Source of the DNA: an uncultured Ideonella sp.
Lineage (GTDB): Bacteria; Pseudomonadota; Gammaproteobacteria; Burkholderiales; Burkholderiaceae
Assembly (NCBI GenBank): GCA_946479475.1
Contig: CAMLGG010000083.1
Location: 1-19,141, forward strand
Length of the DNA stretch: 19,141 bases
Direction: 5' to 3'
The position numbers and the translations under genes are program-made. Below the pieces are notes generated by a model. The model was given only the letters and a program-made list of their open reading frames with translations. It did no database searches and was not told where the DNA came from. Of this stretch, positions 1-6,585 are shown piece by piece. Every line of letters starts with the position of its first letter. Position 1 is the first letter of the stretch.

Positions 1-208
1 GGCCGCTGCGCACGTCGATGGCCACGGCCGGATCGGTGTAGGGGCCCGAGGTGTCGTAGAGCGTGACCGTCTCGCCGTTGGTCAGGCTCACCTCGCGCAT
101 GGGCACGCGCAGGTCCGCGCGTGAACCGGTGAGGTGGACCTTGCGGGAGGCGGGGAACGGCGCGCGCGTAAGCGTCAGCAGTTCTTCGAGGCGTTCAGGG
201 GCGTTCAT
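1..208 (-). CDS. thiC: Phosphomethylpyrimidine synthase ThiC, N-terminal part (cut by window edge)
   Basis: Only the first 69 codons are inside the window. The ATG lies at 206-208 and the frame stays open to the left edge. The visible protein contains the pattern FPASRK, then [10 protein letters not shown] and [10 protein letters not shown], which are hallmarks of the ThiC N-terminal domain. ThiC is the radical-SAM enzyme that converts aminoimidazole ribotide into the hydroxymethylpyrimidine phosphate of thiamine; the catalytic core and iron-sulfur cysteines lie beyond the edge and cannot be checked. The start is supported by a GAAGGA ribosome-binding site about six bases upstream. A TPP riboswitch and promoter lie just upstream, which independently supports a thiamine gene regulated by end-product. 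Confidence 0.93.
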   Translation of the reverse strand, partial: MNAPERLEELLTLTRAPFPASRKVHLTGSRADLRVPMREVSLTNGETVTLYDTSGPYTDPAVAIDVRSG

Positions 209-215
209 CGGCGGT

Positions 216-244
216 CCTTCGCAGCTGCGGTGGTGCTCCGAAGG
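216..244 (-). promoter_or_regulatory. Hairpin covering the thiC ribosome-binding site
   Basis: In the thiC leader the bases CCTTCG (239-244 on the plus strand as CGAAGG) can pair with CGAAGG (216-221), followed after one mismatch by a 3-bp AGC/GCT extension and a 9-base loop. The downstream arm contains most of the GAAGGA ribosome-binding site. It is therefore a plausible translational OFF structure of the TPP riboswitch expression platform. The pairing is read directly; its role is inferred. Confidence 0.5.
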
Positions 245-260
245 TCGCCCCGTGGACAGT

Positions 261-277
261 GCACCCGTCGGGGGTGC
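261..277 (-). promoter_or_regulatory. Hairpin between TPP aptamer and thiC RBS
   Basis: GCACCC and GGGTGC form a 6-bp perfect stem with a 5-base loop between the aptamer and the RBS-covering hairpin. No U-tract follows, so it is not a convincing intrinsic terminator. It may be a spacer helix or part of an alternative fold of the riboswitch expression platform. Confidence 0.35.
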
Positions 278-297
278 CTGGGCCTGAAGGATCGACG

Positions 298-382
298 GCT
301 CTTCTTACGCCGGTACTAACCGGTTCAAGTTCGCGGGTTCGGATCAACCGTCTCAGCACGCACCATGCGTGCACCCCGGAGC
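298..382 (-). promoter_or_regulatory. TPP (thiamine pyrophosphate) riboswitch
   Basis: Read on the minus strand, this stretch has the thi-box landmarks in order: GGGGTGC (371-377), CTGAGA (351-356), then ACCCGCGAAC, TTGAACCGGTTAGTACCGG and CGTAAGAAG (down to about 301). A GCTC/GAGC closing helix (379-382 with 298-301) fits P1. The aptamer binds thiamine pyrophosphate and lowers thiC expression when the cofactor is abundant. Its 5' edge lies only a few bases after the predicted transcription start. Confidence 0.93.
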
Positions 383-390
383 AGGCGCGA

Positions 391-420
391 ATTCTCAGCG
401 CGTGCCGGCGCGGATGTCAA
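391..420 (-). promoter_or_regulatory. Predicted sigma-70 promoter of thiC
   Basis: A perfect -35 TTGACA (415-420) is followed by an 18-base spacer and GAGAAT (391-396, four of six matches to TATAAT). Transcription would start near 384, immediately before the riboswitch P1 helix, which is the expected layout. The only weak element is the -10 box. Confidence 0.6.
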
Positions 421-518
421 CGACCGGCGGCAAGTTTTCGGGAAGCCGACGTGCGCCCCAGAAACGCCAAACGGCCCGCCGAACGGCCCCGACCGGCCCG
501 ACTGGCCCGCCAAACGAC

Positions 519-540
519 AAGCGGCCCCGAAGGGCCGCTT
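519..540 (-). terminator. Terminator of tRNA-His transcript
   Basis: A perfect 9-bp stem (AAGCGGCCC with GGGCCGCTT) closes on a UUCG tetraloop when read on the minus strand, about 30 bases after the tRNA-His 3' end. The following bases are only moderately T-rich (TTGTCGTTT). UUCG-capped GC stems are typical intrinsic terminators. Confidence 0.75.
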
Positions 541-570
541 GCTGAAGACGCCTCACGCGTCAATGTCGGG

Positions 571-647
571 TGGGGTGGCTGATGGGACTCGAACCCACGA
601 CAACCAGAATCACAATCTGGGACTCTACCAACTGAGCTACAGCCACC
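571..647 (-). tRNA. tRNA-His (anticodon GTG)
   Basis: The minus strand reads as a complete cloverleaf starting GGTGGCTGTAGCTC, with the D-loop AGTTGGTAGA, anticodon GTG (611-613), T-loop GGTTCGAGTCC and an encoded 3' CCA. The acceptor stem has the extra G at position -1 that is the identity element of histidine tRNA, giving 77 nt. It lies 50 bp downstream of ppiD and has a perfect -10 box of its own plus a downstream terminator, so it may be transcribed independently. Confidence 0.97.
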
Positions 648-661
648 ACCGTGAGCCAAAG

Positions 662-667
662 ATTATA
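662..667 (-). promoter_or_regulatory. Predicted -10 box of tRNA-His
   Basis: The minus strand carries a perfect TATAAT between the ppiD stop codon and tRNA-His. A start about seven bases downstream would fall near 655, eight bases before the mature tRNA 5' end. I see no good -35 at the right distance (AAAGCA at 17 bp), so the promoter may be weak or depend on an upstream A-rich element. Confidence 0.5.
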
Positions 668-697
668 GCGCCAGACTCGGGCCTTGCTTTCGCCTCG

Positions 698-2608
698 TCA
701 CTTTGAAGCGGCCGAAGCAGCGTCGGCAGCTGCCGCGGCGGCCTTGATGTCCACCTTGTAGCGGCGCTTGAGGGCATCGTAGTAGGCAGCGCTCTCGGCG
801 GCCGACAGGGCCTGGGCGACGTAGGGCTTGGCGCGCTCGTTGTCGGGATCGTCGGCCGCGCGGTCGATGCGCTTGACGACCTTGGCGGCCACGTAGCCCT
901 CCTTGCCGAGATCGATGCCGATCACGGCCGGGCCCTTGGCGATGTCGGCGCGCAGCACCGCATCCACGACCTGGCGGGCCTGCCCTTCGGGCTTCGTGCG
1001 CGAGACCTGCACGGTCTGCGGCAGGCTCTCAGCCGCGTTCTGCTTCAGCGAAGCGACCTTGGCTTCGCCGTCCTTCTTCGCGGCGGCCGCGGCCTGCTGC
1101 GACTTCACTTCGGCCAGGACACGCTCGCGCACCTCGGCCAGGGGCAGCACCCGCTCGGGGTGGTGCTCGATGACGCGTGCCGAGACCAGCTGGTTGGCAC
1201 CCGTCTCGACCGCCTCGGTGTTGCGCTTGTTCTTGATGGCGTCCGTCGAGAAGATCGCTTCCAGCAGCTTGGGCGACGCCAACGGCCCGGCAGCGCCAGG
1301 GGCCGGGCTGCGTTGCACCGTGGCCTCCTGCTTGGTCAACTTGAGCTTGTCGATCACCGGCTGCAGGCTGTCGGGCTGCTCGTAGACCATGTTGGTGAAC
1401 TGCTCGGCCGCGCCGGCGAACAGCTCCTGCGCCTTGGGCTTGCTGATCGCATCGACGATCTCCTGGCGCACCGAGTCGAAGCTCTTCTTCTCGCCGCCGC
1501 GCACATCGAGCAGCTTGATGATGTGGTAGCCGAATTCAGACTCGACGAGGTTACTGATCTCGCCGGGTTTCATCGAGAAGGCAGCGTCCTCGAAGGGCTT
1601 GACCATGGCGCCTCGGCCGAAGAAATCCAGATCACCACCGTTGGCCGCCGAGCCCTTGTCGTCGGAGTTCTTCTTCGCCAGTTCGGCAAAGTTCGCCGGG
1701 TTCTTGCGGGCCTCGGACAGCAGCGACTCGGCCTTGGCCTTGGCTTTGGCGCGATCGGCCGCCGGCATGTCCTTCGGCGCGTTGACGAGGATGTGCGCCG
1801 CATGCCGCTCCTCGGCCGTCGTGTAGCGGCTGATGTTCTGCTCGTAGTACTTGCGCAAGTCTTCCTCGTTCAGGGTGACCTGCTTCTTCATCGCATCGAG
1901 GTCGAGCACGACGTACTCGATCTTCGCTTCCTCGTTGGTGTGGAAGTCGGCCTGGTGCTGCTTGTAGTAAGCCTCGAGATCCGCGTCGGTCGGGTTGACC
2001 TTGGCGAGATAGTCCTTGGCGTCGAAGCGCTGCACCTGGATTTCGCGCCGCTCGAGCAAGGCATCGAGCGCCAAGCCGATCGCCGTCTTGCCGGTGACCA
2101 GCGAGCCGGTCACGCCCTGCGTTACCTGGCGCATGGCCACGTCGTCACGCAACTGCTGCGCGAACATGGCCGAACTCATGCCGCGCGCCGCGAGGAAATC
2201 CTTGTTGACGCTGCCGTCGGGCAGGCGGATCGCGGCGAACTGCGGATCCGTCGCGAAGACGTGCTGCAGGCGCTCGTCGGTGACGACGAGGTTCTCCTTC
2301 ACCGACGCGGTGTGCAGCACCCGCTCCTTGATGAGCTCGTCGAGCGTGCGACGCTTCATCTCGGGCGTGTCGAGCAGCTTCACGTCGACGCCGGGCATCT
2401 GCTGGCGCATGCGCTCGATCGCCTGCCGGTGCGCCTGGTCGAGCTCCGACTGCTTGATGTCGCCGCCCGCCACCTTGGCCACCGTGGCGTTGCTGGGGTC
2501 GGTGAAGCGCGAGTAGCCCTGGATCCCGAATACCACGAAGGAAGGGAAGATGAGCAGCACCAGGATGAACTGCAGCAGCTTGGTGTGCGTACGGACGAAA
2601 TCGAACAT
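698..2608 (-). CDS. ppiD: Periplasmic chaperone / peptidyl-prolyl isomerase PpiD
   Basis: The product has 636 aa, about the usual length for PpiD. It has a short cytosolic N-terminus, one membrane anchor at roughly residues 11-31 (LLQFILVLLIFPSFVVFG), a SurA-N/PpiD-type chaperone region, and a parvulin domain at about 262-370 with AAHILV, GGDLDFFGRGAMV and GYHIIKLL. It should be an inner-membrane-anchored, periplasm-facing chaperone that assists proteins leaving the Sec translocon. PpiD parvulin domains often lack strong isomerase activity, so chaperone activity is the safer call. The C-terminus is Ala-rich. The ATG has GAGG about nine bases upstream. The gene lies between tRNA-Val/hupB and tRNA-His, and a terminator lies just upstream of it. 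Confidence 0.95.
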   Translation of the reverse strand: MFDFVRTHTKLLQFILVLLIFPSFVVFGIQGYSRFTDPSNATVAKVAGGDIKQSELDQAHRQAIERMRQQMPGVDVKLLDTPEMKRRTLDELIKERVLHTASVKENLVVTDERLQHVFATDPQFAAIRLPDGSVNKDFLAARGMSSAMFAQQLRDDVAMRQVTQGVTGSLVTGKTAIGLALDALLERREIQVQRFDAKDYLAKVNPTDADLEAYYKQHQADFHTNEEAKIEYVVLDLDAMKKQVTLNEEDLRKYYEQNISRYTTAEERHAAHILVNAPKDMPAADRAKAKAKAESLLSEARKNPANFAELAKKNSDDKGSAANGGDLDFFGRGAMVKPFEDAAFSMKPGEISNLVESEFGYHIIKLLDVRGGEKKSFDSVRQEIVDAISKPKAQELFAGAAEQFTNMVYEQPDSLQPVIDKLKLTKQEATVQRSPAPGAAGPLASPKLLEAIFSTDAIKNKRNTEAVETGANQLVSARVIEHHPERVLPLAEVRERVLAEVKSQQAAAAAKKDGEAKVASLKQNAAESLPQTVQVSRTKPEGQARQVVDAVLRADIAKGPAVIGIDLGKEGYVAAKVVKRIDRAADDPDNERAKPYVAQALSAAESAAYYDALKRRYKVDIKAAAAAADAASAASK

Positions 2609-2643
2609 GGGAATGAGCCTCGATGAGCGGCGCCGCGTCTTAG

Positions 2644-2673
2644 AAACGGAAAAGGCGAACCGGAGTTCGCCTT
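2644..2673 (-). terminator. Intrinsic terminator after hupB-tRNA-Val
   Basis: A perfect 9-bp stem, AAGGCGAAC with GTTCGCCTT around a 4-base loop (2652-2673), is followed on the minus strand by TTTTCCGTTT. This is a textbook Rho-independent terminator. It closes the hupB-tRNA-Val transcript and sits only 43 bp before the ppiD start codon. Confidence 0.88.
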
Positions 2674-2753
2674 GGTCGATCGCTTGCGCACGCCGCGCGG
2701 GATTCTAATCAATGCCCGCCAGGCTGGCCGCGGTTGGCCGGTCGGTCCGGCGG

Positions 2754-2829
2754 TGGTGGGTGCTGAGGGGTTCGAACCCCCGACCTACGCCTTGTAAGGG
2801 CGCCGCTCTACCAGCTGAGCTAAGCACCC
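2754..2829 (-). tRNA. tRNA-Val (anticodon TAC)
   Basis: On the minus strand the sequence starts GGGTGCTTAGCTC, has the D-loop AGCTGGTAGA, an anticodon loop CTTACAA with anticodon TAC (2794-2796), a T-loop GGTTCGAACCC and an encoded CCA, for 76 nt. The 5' end lies six bases after the hupB stop codon, so it is almost certainly cut out of the hupB transcript by RNase P. Confidence 0.97.
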
Positions 2830-2835
2830 GGGAAA

Positions 2836-3108
2836 TCAGTTCAGGGCGTCCTTCAGGCCCTTGCCCGGGCGGAACTTGGGCACCTTGGCGGACTTGATCT
2901 TGATCGCGGCGCCGGTGCGCGGGTTGCGGCCGGTGCGCGCGGCGCGCTTGGTGACCGCGAAGGTACCGAAACCGACGATCGAAACGCTGCCGCCCTTCTT
3001 CAGCGTGGTCTTCACCCCGCCGATCACGGCTTCGAGCGCTCGCGTGGCGGCTGCCTTGGAAATGTCAGCCTGGCGCGCAATGTGTTCGATCAACTCGGCC
3101 TTGTTCAC
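2836..3108 (-). CDS. hupB: DNA-binding protein HU-beta
   Basis: The protein has 90 aa, the exact size of HU. It shows [11 protein letters not shown] at the start, GFGTF at 47-51, and the DNA-binding arm R61-N62-P63-R64-T65-G66, where Pro63 is the residue that intercalates into DNA. HU is a dimeric nucleoid protein that bends and wraps DNA. The start codon is GTG (3106-3108), preceded by GAGGGG seven bases upstream. A near-consensus promoter lies 136 bp upstream, and tRNA-Val follows immediately. The order hupB, tRNA, ppiD is common in Burkholderiales. Confidence 0.97.
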   Translation of the reverse strand: MNKAELIEHIARQADISKAAATRALEAVIGGVKTTLKKGGSVSIVGFGTFAVTKRAARTGRNPRTGAAIKIKSAKVPKFRPGKGLKDALN

Positions 3109-3144
3109 GTGGGTACCCCTCTCTCGGCGTTCCGCGATGCTCTT

Positions 3145-3188
3145 GCGGTGGTTGTGCGGTGGTTCTGCAGTAGTTGTGCAGCGGTGAC
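3145..3188 (-). repeat. 11-bp tandem repeats in the hupB leader
   Basis: On the plus strand three adjacent 11-mers are seen: gcggtggttgt (3145-3155), gcggtggttct (3156-3166) and gcagtagttgt (3167-3177). They match the first copy at 10/11 and 9/11. A degenerate fourth copy (3178-3188) follows, and the preceding 11 bases (3134-3144) match at 7/11. The array lies inside the predicted hupB 5' untranslated region. Its function is unknown. Confidence 0.75.
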
Positions 3189-3243
3189 CTGGAAGCGGCT
3201 TGTCGCGACCCGCTGCACGGCCCTTTTCCGAGGGCGAAAAATC

Positions 3244-3272
3244 ATTACAGCCCTGGCCCTTGGCGGTGTCAA
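3244..3272 (-). promoter_or_regulatory. Strong predicted sigma-70 promoter of hupB
   Basis: A perfect -35 TTGACA (3267-3272) is separated by exactly 17 bases from TGTAAT (3244-3249, five of six matches). The start point would be near 3237, giving a leader of roughly 130 nt for hupB. An 11-bp motif, GGCCCTTGGCG, occurs in the spacer (3255-3265) and again upstream at 3323-3333. Confidence 0.85.
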
Positions 3273-3363
3273 GCGCGCCGGCGGATTCTATGTGTAAACC
3301 CCGAGATGACCGGCTTCGACAGGGCCCTTGGCGCGTGACACCCGTCGCGATTCGAGGCCTGCG

Positions 3364-3930
3364 CTAGCGAGCCTTTGCGCGTATCTCGGGCAGTGCCTTC
3401 TGCAGGTAGTACACCATCGACCAGATCGTCAGAACGGTCGCCACGACGATCAGCCAGGTGCCCCACAGATGGGTGTCGATCATGCCGAACAGCCGGCCGT
3501 CGAAGAGCAGGAACGGGATGGCGATCAGCTGCACCGTGGTCTTCAGCTTGCCGAGCATGTGCACCGCCACGCTGCGGGAGGCGCCGATCTGCGCCATCCA
3601 TTCGCGCAGCGAAGAGATGGCGATCTCGCGGCCGATGATGACCAGGGCGATCAGCACGTCGACGCGGTGCAGGTGCACGAGGATCAGCAATGACGCGCAG
3701 ACCAGGAACTTGTCGGCCACCGGATCGAGGAACGCGCCGAAGGCCGAGCTCTGGTTCAGCTTTCGCGCGAGGTAGCCGTCGAGCCAGTCGGTCAGCGCGA
3801 AGACCACGAACATCACCGTCGCGACGAGGTTGCGGGTGCCGTCCTGCAATGGCAGGTAGAACACGGCGACGATCAGGGGGATCGCCACGATGCGGGCCCA
3901 GGTCAGCAGCGTCGGGACGGTGAAGAACAT
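3364..3930 (-). CDS. pgsA: CDP-diacylglycerol--glycerol-3-phosphate 3-phosphatidyltransferase
   Basis: The 188-aa protein is a polytopic membrane enzyme of the CDP-alcohol phosphotransferase family. The diagnostic motif is intact: D48, D51, G52, A55, R56, G65, D69 and D73 have the family spacing. It makes phosphatidylglycerol phosphate from CDP-diacylglycerol and glycerol-3-phosphate, the committed step to phosphatidylglycerol and cardiolipin. I chose the ATG at 3928-3930, which gives the family-like start MFFTVPTLLTWARI. An ATG four codons upstream (3942) is also possible, and neither has a strong ribosome-binding site. It lies 49 bp downstream of the lipoprotein gene in the uvrC operon, and a GC-rich hairpin occupies that gap. 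Confidence 0.95.
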   Translation of the reverse strand: MFFTVPTLLTWARIVAIPLIVAVFYLPLQDGTRNLVATVMFVVFALTDWLDGYLARKLNQSSAFGAFLDPVADKFLVCASLLILVHLHRVDVLIALVIIGREIAISSLREWMAQIGASRSVAVHMLGKLKTTVQLIAIPFLLFDGRLFGMIDTHLWGTWLIVVATVLTIWSMVYYLQKALPEIRAKAR

Positions 3931-3955
3931 GATGGGGCGCATTCTGCCCGCGATT

Positions 3956-3974
3956 GCCGGCGCGGGCCGCCGGC
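3956..3974 (-). other. GC-rich hairpin between lipoprotein gene and pgsA
   Basis: A perfect 7-bp stem (GCCGGCG with CGCCGGC) and 5-base loop lie in the 49-bp gap upstream of pgsA. No T-run follows, so it is not a convincing terminator. It could stabilise the upstream message or limit read-through into pgsA. Confidence 0.4.
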
Positions 3975-3979
3975 CACGC

Positions 3980-4486
3980 TCAGCGGTCGAGCGTGACCGG
4001 CTTGAACCTGCGGTTCTCGTCGAAGAGGAAGGTCTCGACGTACTTCCACGGCTTGGGCAGGCGCGAGACGTCACCGAACGGCGCCGCCCGCTTGACCGCA
4101 TCGATCGCGATCTGCGTCGTGTCCTTGGCCTGGCTGGGATAGCGCATCACGTCGATGCGCGCGATGCTGCCGTCGGCACGCAGCTCGACCGAGAGCACCG
4201 GGATCGCGAGCAGCGGCTCGGGCACGGTGCCCGTGTAGGTGATCGTCGGGTTGGCGTCGACCAGTCGTTGCGCGGCCCGCAGGCGGAACTCGTCCCAGTT
4301 TCGCGCCGCGCCCGGGGCCGGCACGGCCGGGCGGGCAGCGGACGGAGGCAGCGGGCGGCCGGGCGGCGGCGCCGGGACCGCGGGCGCCGGCTCACGGGTG
4401 GCGCAGCCGGCGATCCAGCCGGCCGGCACGACCATCGCGCACAACAGGGCGATGCCGGCCCATGGAGTGGCGCGGGTCGCGGGCAA
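3980..4486 (-). CDS. TonB C-terminal-like lipoprotein of unknown role
   Basis: With the TTG start chosen here the product has 168 aa: a signal peptide with lipobox I-A-G-C and lipidated Cys28, a Pro/Ala-rich linker to about residue 60, and a C-terminal globular domain. That domain contains VPEPLLAIPVLSVELRADG and AIDAVKRAAPFGDVS, the style of the TonB-C fold. The TTG at 4484-4486 is preferred because AAAGGG lies seven bases upstream and a normal-length lipoprotein signal results. A GTG at 4537, overlapping the uvrC end, would give a 44-residue leader, and the ATG at 4435 would leave too short a signal. Being alone between uvrC and pgsA, without ExbB/ExbD, it is unlikely to be a true TonB energy transducer. 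Similar genes occupy this place in other Burkholderiales (recollection, not checked). Function unknown. Confidence 0.8.
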   Translation of the reverse strand: MPATRATPWAGIALLCAMVVPAGWIAGCATREPAPAVPAPPPGRPLPPSAARPAVPAPGAARNWDEFRLRAAQRLVDANPTITYTGTVPEPLLAIPVLSVELRADGSIARIDVMRYPSQAKDTTQIAIDAVKRAAPFGDVSRLPKPWKYVETFLFDENRRFKPVTLDR

Positions 4487-4523
4487 CTGCAGGCCCTTTG
4501 CCGAAACGCCGGGCTTGTCGTCT

Positions 4524-6527
4524 TCAATGCAACGCACGATAGATGTCCTCTGCCAATTCCTTAGAGATGCCTTCCACGCTGGCCAGGTCATCAACGCTCG
4601 CCGCGGTCACGCCGCGGACACCGCCGAAGCGCTGCAACAGTTTCGCCCTTTTCTTCGGCCCGACGCCGGCGATGTCCTCGAGCCGGCTGCCGCCTGTGCG
4701 AACACTGGCACGCTTGGCGCGCATGCCGGTGATGGCAAAGCGGTGCGCCTCGTCGCGGATCTGCGCGATCAGCATCAACGCGGCGGAATCGGGGGGCAGC
4801 GAAAGCTTCTCGCGCCCGTCCGCGAAGACCAGCTCCTCGAGGCCGACCTTGCGCCCCTCGCCCTTCTCTACGCCGGCGATCAGCGAAAGGTCGATGCCGA
4901 GTTCGCTGAAGACCTCGCGCGCCATGGCGACCTGCCCGCGACCGCCGTCGACCAGGACGAGATCCGGCAACCGCGCCTTGGACCCTGCGACCACCGGCTG
5001 CGGGCCTTCGGCGGCGGCCATCTCGGCCAGCTTGGCGTAGCGGCGGGTGAGCACCTGGCGCATCGCGGCGTAGTCGTCGCCGCCGGTCACTCCCTCGATG
5101 TTGAATCGCCGGTACTGCGCGTTCTGCATGCGGTGGTTTTCGTAGACCACGCAGCTTGCCTGCGTGGCCTCGCCGGCCGTGTGACTGATGTCGAAACATT
5201 CGACACGGAATGTGTCGAGGTCGTCGATGGCCATGTCCAGCGCGTCGGCCAGCGCACGCGTGCGCTCTCGTTGCGAACCCTCCTCCGACAGCAGCCGCGC
5301 GAGCGCCAGCTCGCAGCCCTTGACGGCCATGTCCAGCCAGATGCGGCGTTGCTCTCGCGGCTGATGCTGGGCGGTGATCCTGACGCCGGTCTGCGCGCAG
5401 AGAGCGGCCAGCAGCGCCTTGTCGACCGGATGGCTGAGCACCAGCAGCGGAGGCGGCGGGCTGTGGAGGTAGTGCTGCGCCATGAAGGCCTGCAAGACCT
5501 GCTGGTCCGCGCTCGGCTGCTCCTTGTCGGCCGTTCCCTCGTGCTCGTCCAACGCGCTCGACTCCTCGGCTGCCAGCGTGGTCGCCTCGTCGACGTGCGT
5601 GGGGAAGAAGGCCCGGTCGCCCAGGTGACGGCCGCCGCGCACCATCGCGAGGTTCACGCAGGCGCGCCCGCCTGCGACCTTCACCGCCAGGATGTCCACG
5701 TCCCTGCCCGCGCCCGACAGGCTGCTCTCGTCGACCGACTGCTGGTGCAGCACCCGCGCCAGGGCCGAGATCCGGTTGCGCAGCTCGGCCGCGCGCTCGA
5801 ACTCCAGCGCCTCGGCGTGGGCCATCATCTGTGCCTGCAGCTCGTCGATCACCTGCTGCTGTTCGCCGAGGAGGAAGCGCTCGGTGTCGCGCACGTCGCG
5901 CGCATAGTCCTCGGCCGAGATGAAGCCAACGCAGGGACCCGAGCAGCGGTGGATCTGGTAGAGCAGGCAGGGCCGCGAGCGATTCGCGAACACCGTGTCT
6001 TCGCAGGTCCGCAGGCGAAAGACCTTCTGGATGAGCTGGATCGTCTCCTTCACCGCCCAGGCGCCGGGATAGGGGCCGAAGTAGCGGTGCTTGCGGTCGA
6101 CCGAGCCGCGGTAGTAGGCGACGCGCGGGAAGCGGTGGGTCACCAGCTTCAGGTAGGGGTAGCTCTTGTCGTCCCGAAAGAGGATGTTGAACCGGGGGTT
6201 CAACGCCTTGATGAGGTTGTTCTCGAGCAGCAGCGCCTCGGCCTCGGTGCGCACCACCGTCGTCTCGAGCCGCGCGATGCGCGAGACCATCACGCCGATG
6301 CGCGTGCCGCCGAGGTCCTTGTGGAAGTAGCTCGAGACGCGCTTCTTCAGGTCCCTCGCCTTGCCGACATACAGCACCTGGCCCTGGGCATCGAAGTAGC
6401 GGTAGACGCCCGGCAGCCCGGGCAAGGCGGCGACTTCGGCCAGCAGCCGCTCACGCGCGGCGGCAGCGGCTTCGGGCTGCGGCGGGGCGGCCGCGGCCGG
6501 CGGGGAAGGCAGATCGGGATCGGACAT
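4524..6527 (-). CDS. uvrC: Excinuclease ABC subunit C
   Basis: The 667-aa protein has all parts of UvrC: a GIY-YIG nuclease domain beginning near residue 38 (GVYRYF 40-45, LYVGKA 52-57) for the 3' incision, a UVR motif around 226-260 for UvrB contact, an RNase-H-like nuclease domain with ECFDISHT and LVDGGRGQ (about 525) for the 5' incision, and paired helix-hairpin-helix motifs at the end ([22 protein letters not shown]). It cuts both sides of DNA lesions in nucleotide excision repair. The start at 6525-6527 adds an Ala/Pro-rich extension of roughly 20 residues before the conserved domain. No clear ribosome-binding site precedes it. It is probably first in an operon with the lipoprotein gene and pgsA, and is divergent from earP with 58 bp between starts. 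Confidence 0.97.
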   Translation of the reverse strand: MSDPDLPSPPAAAAPPQPEAAAAARERLLAEVAALPGLPGVYRYFDAQGQVLYVGKARDLKKRVSSYFHKDLGGTRIGVMVSRIARLETTVVRTEAEALLLENNLIKALNPRFNILFRDDKSYPYLKLVTHRFPRVAYYRGSVDRKHRYFGPYPGAWAVKETIQLIQKVFRLRTCEDTVFANRSRPCLLYQIHRCSGPCVGFISAEDYARDVRDTERFLLGEQQQVIDELQAQMMAHAEALEFERAAELRNRISALARVLHQQSVDESSLSGAGRDVDILAVKVAGGRACVNLAMVRGGRHLGDRAFFPTHVDEATTLAAEESSALDEHEGTADKEQPSADQQVLQAFMAQHYLHSPPPPLLVLSHPVDKALLAALCAQTGVRITAQHQPREQRRIWLDMAVKGCELALARLLSEEGSQRERTRALADALDMAIDDLDTFRVECFDISHTAGEATQASCVVYENHRMQNAQYRRFNIEGVTGGDDYAAMRQVLTRRYAKLAEMAAAEGPQPVVAGSKARLPDLVLVDGGRGQVAMAREVFSELGIDLSLIAGVEKGEGRKVGLEELVFADGREKLSLPPDSAALMLIAQIRDEAHRFAITGMRAKRASVRTGGSRLEDIAGVGPKKRAKLLQRFGGVRGVTAASVDDLASVEGISKELAEDIYRALH

Positions 6528-6585
6528 CGGGGGGCGATTGTGCAGCCAGGCCGGATGCGCTCGCGGCCACTTCGATAATGCCGCG

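Noticed and set aside
1160..2626. 488-codon open frame on the plus strand opposite ppiD
   Set aside because: Leu/Val/Arg/His-rich antisense shadow of a clear ppiD frame in GC-rich DNA; no recognisable domain.
4239..6578. 779-codon open frame on the plus strand opposite uvrC and the lipoprotein gene
   Set aside because: Fully antisense to conserved genes, low-complexity composition, no domain or signal.
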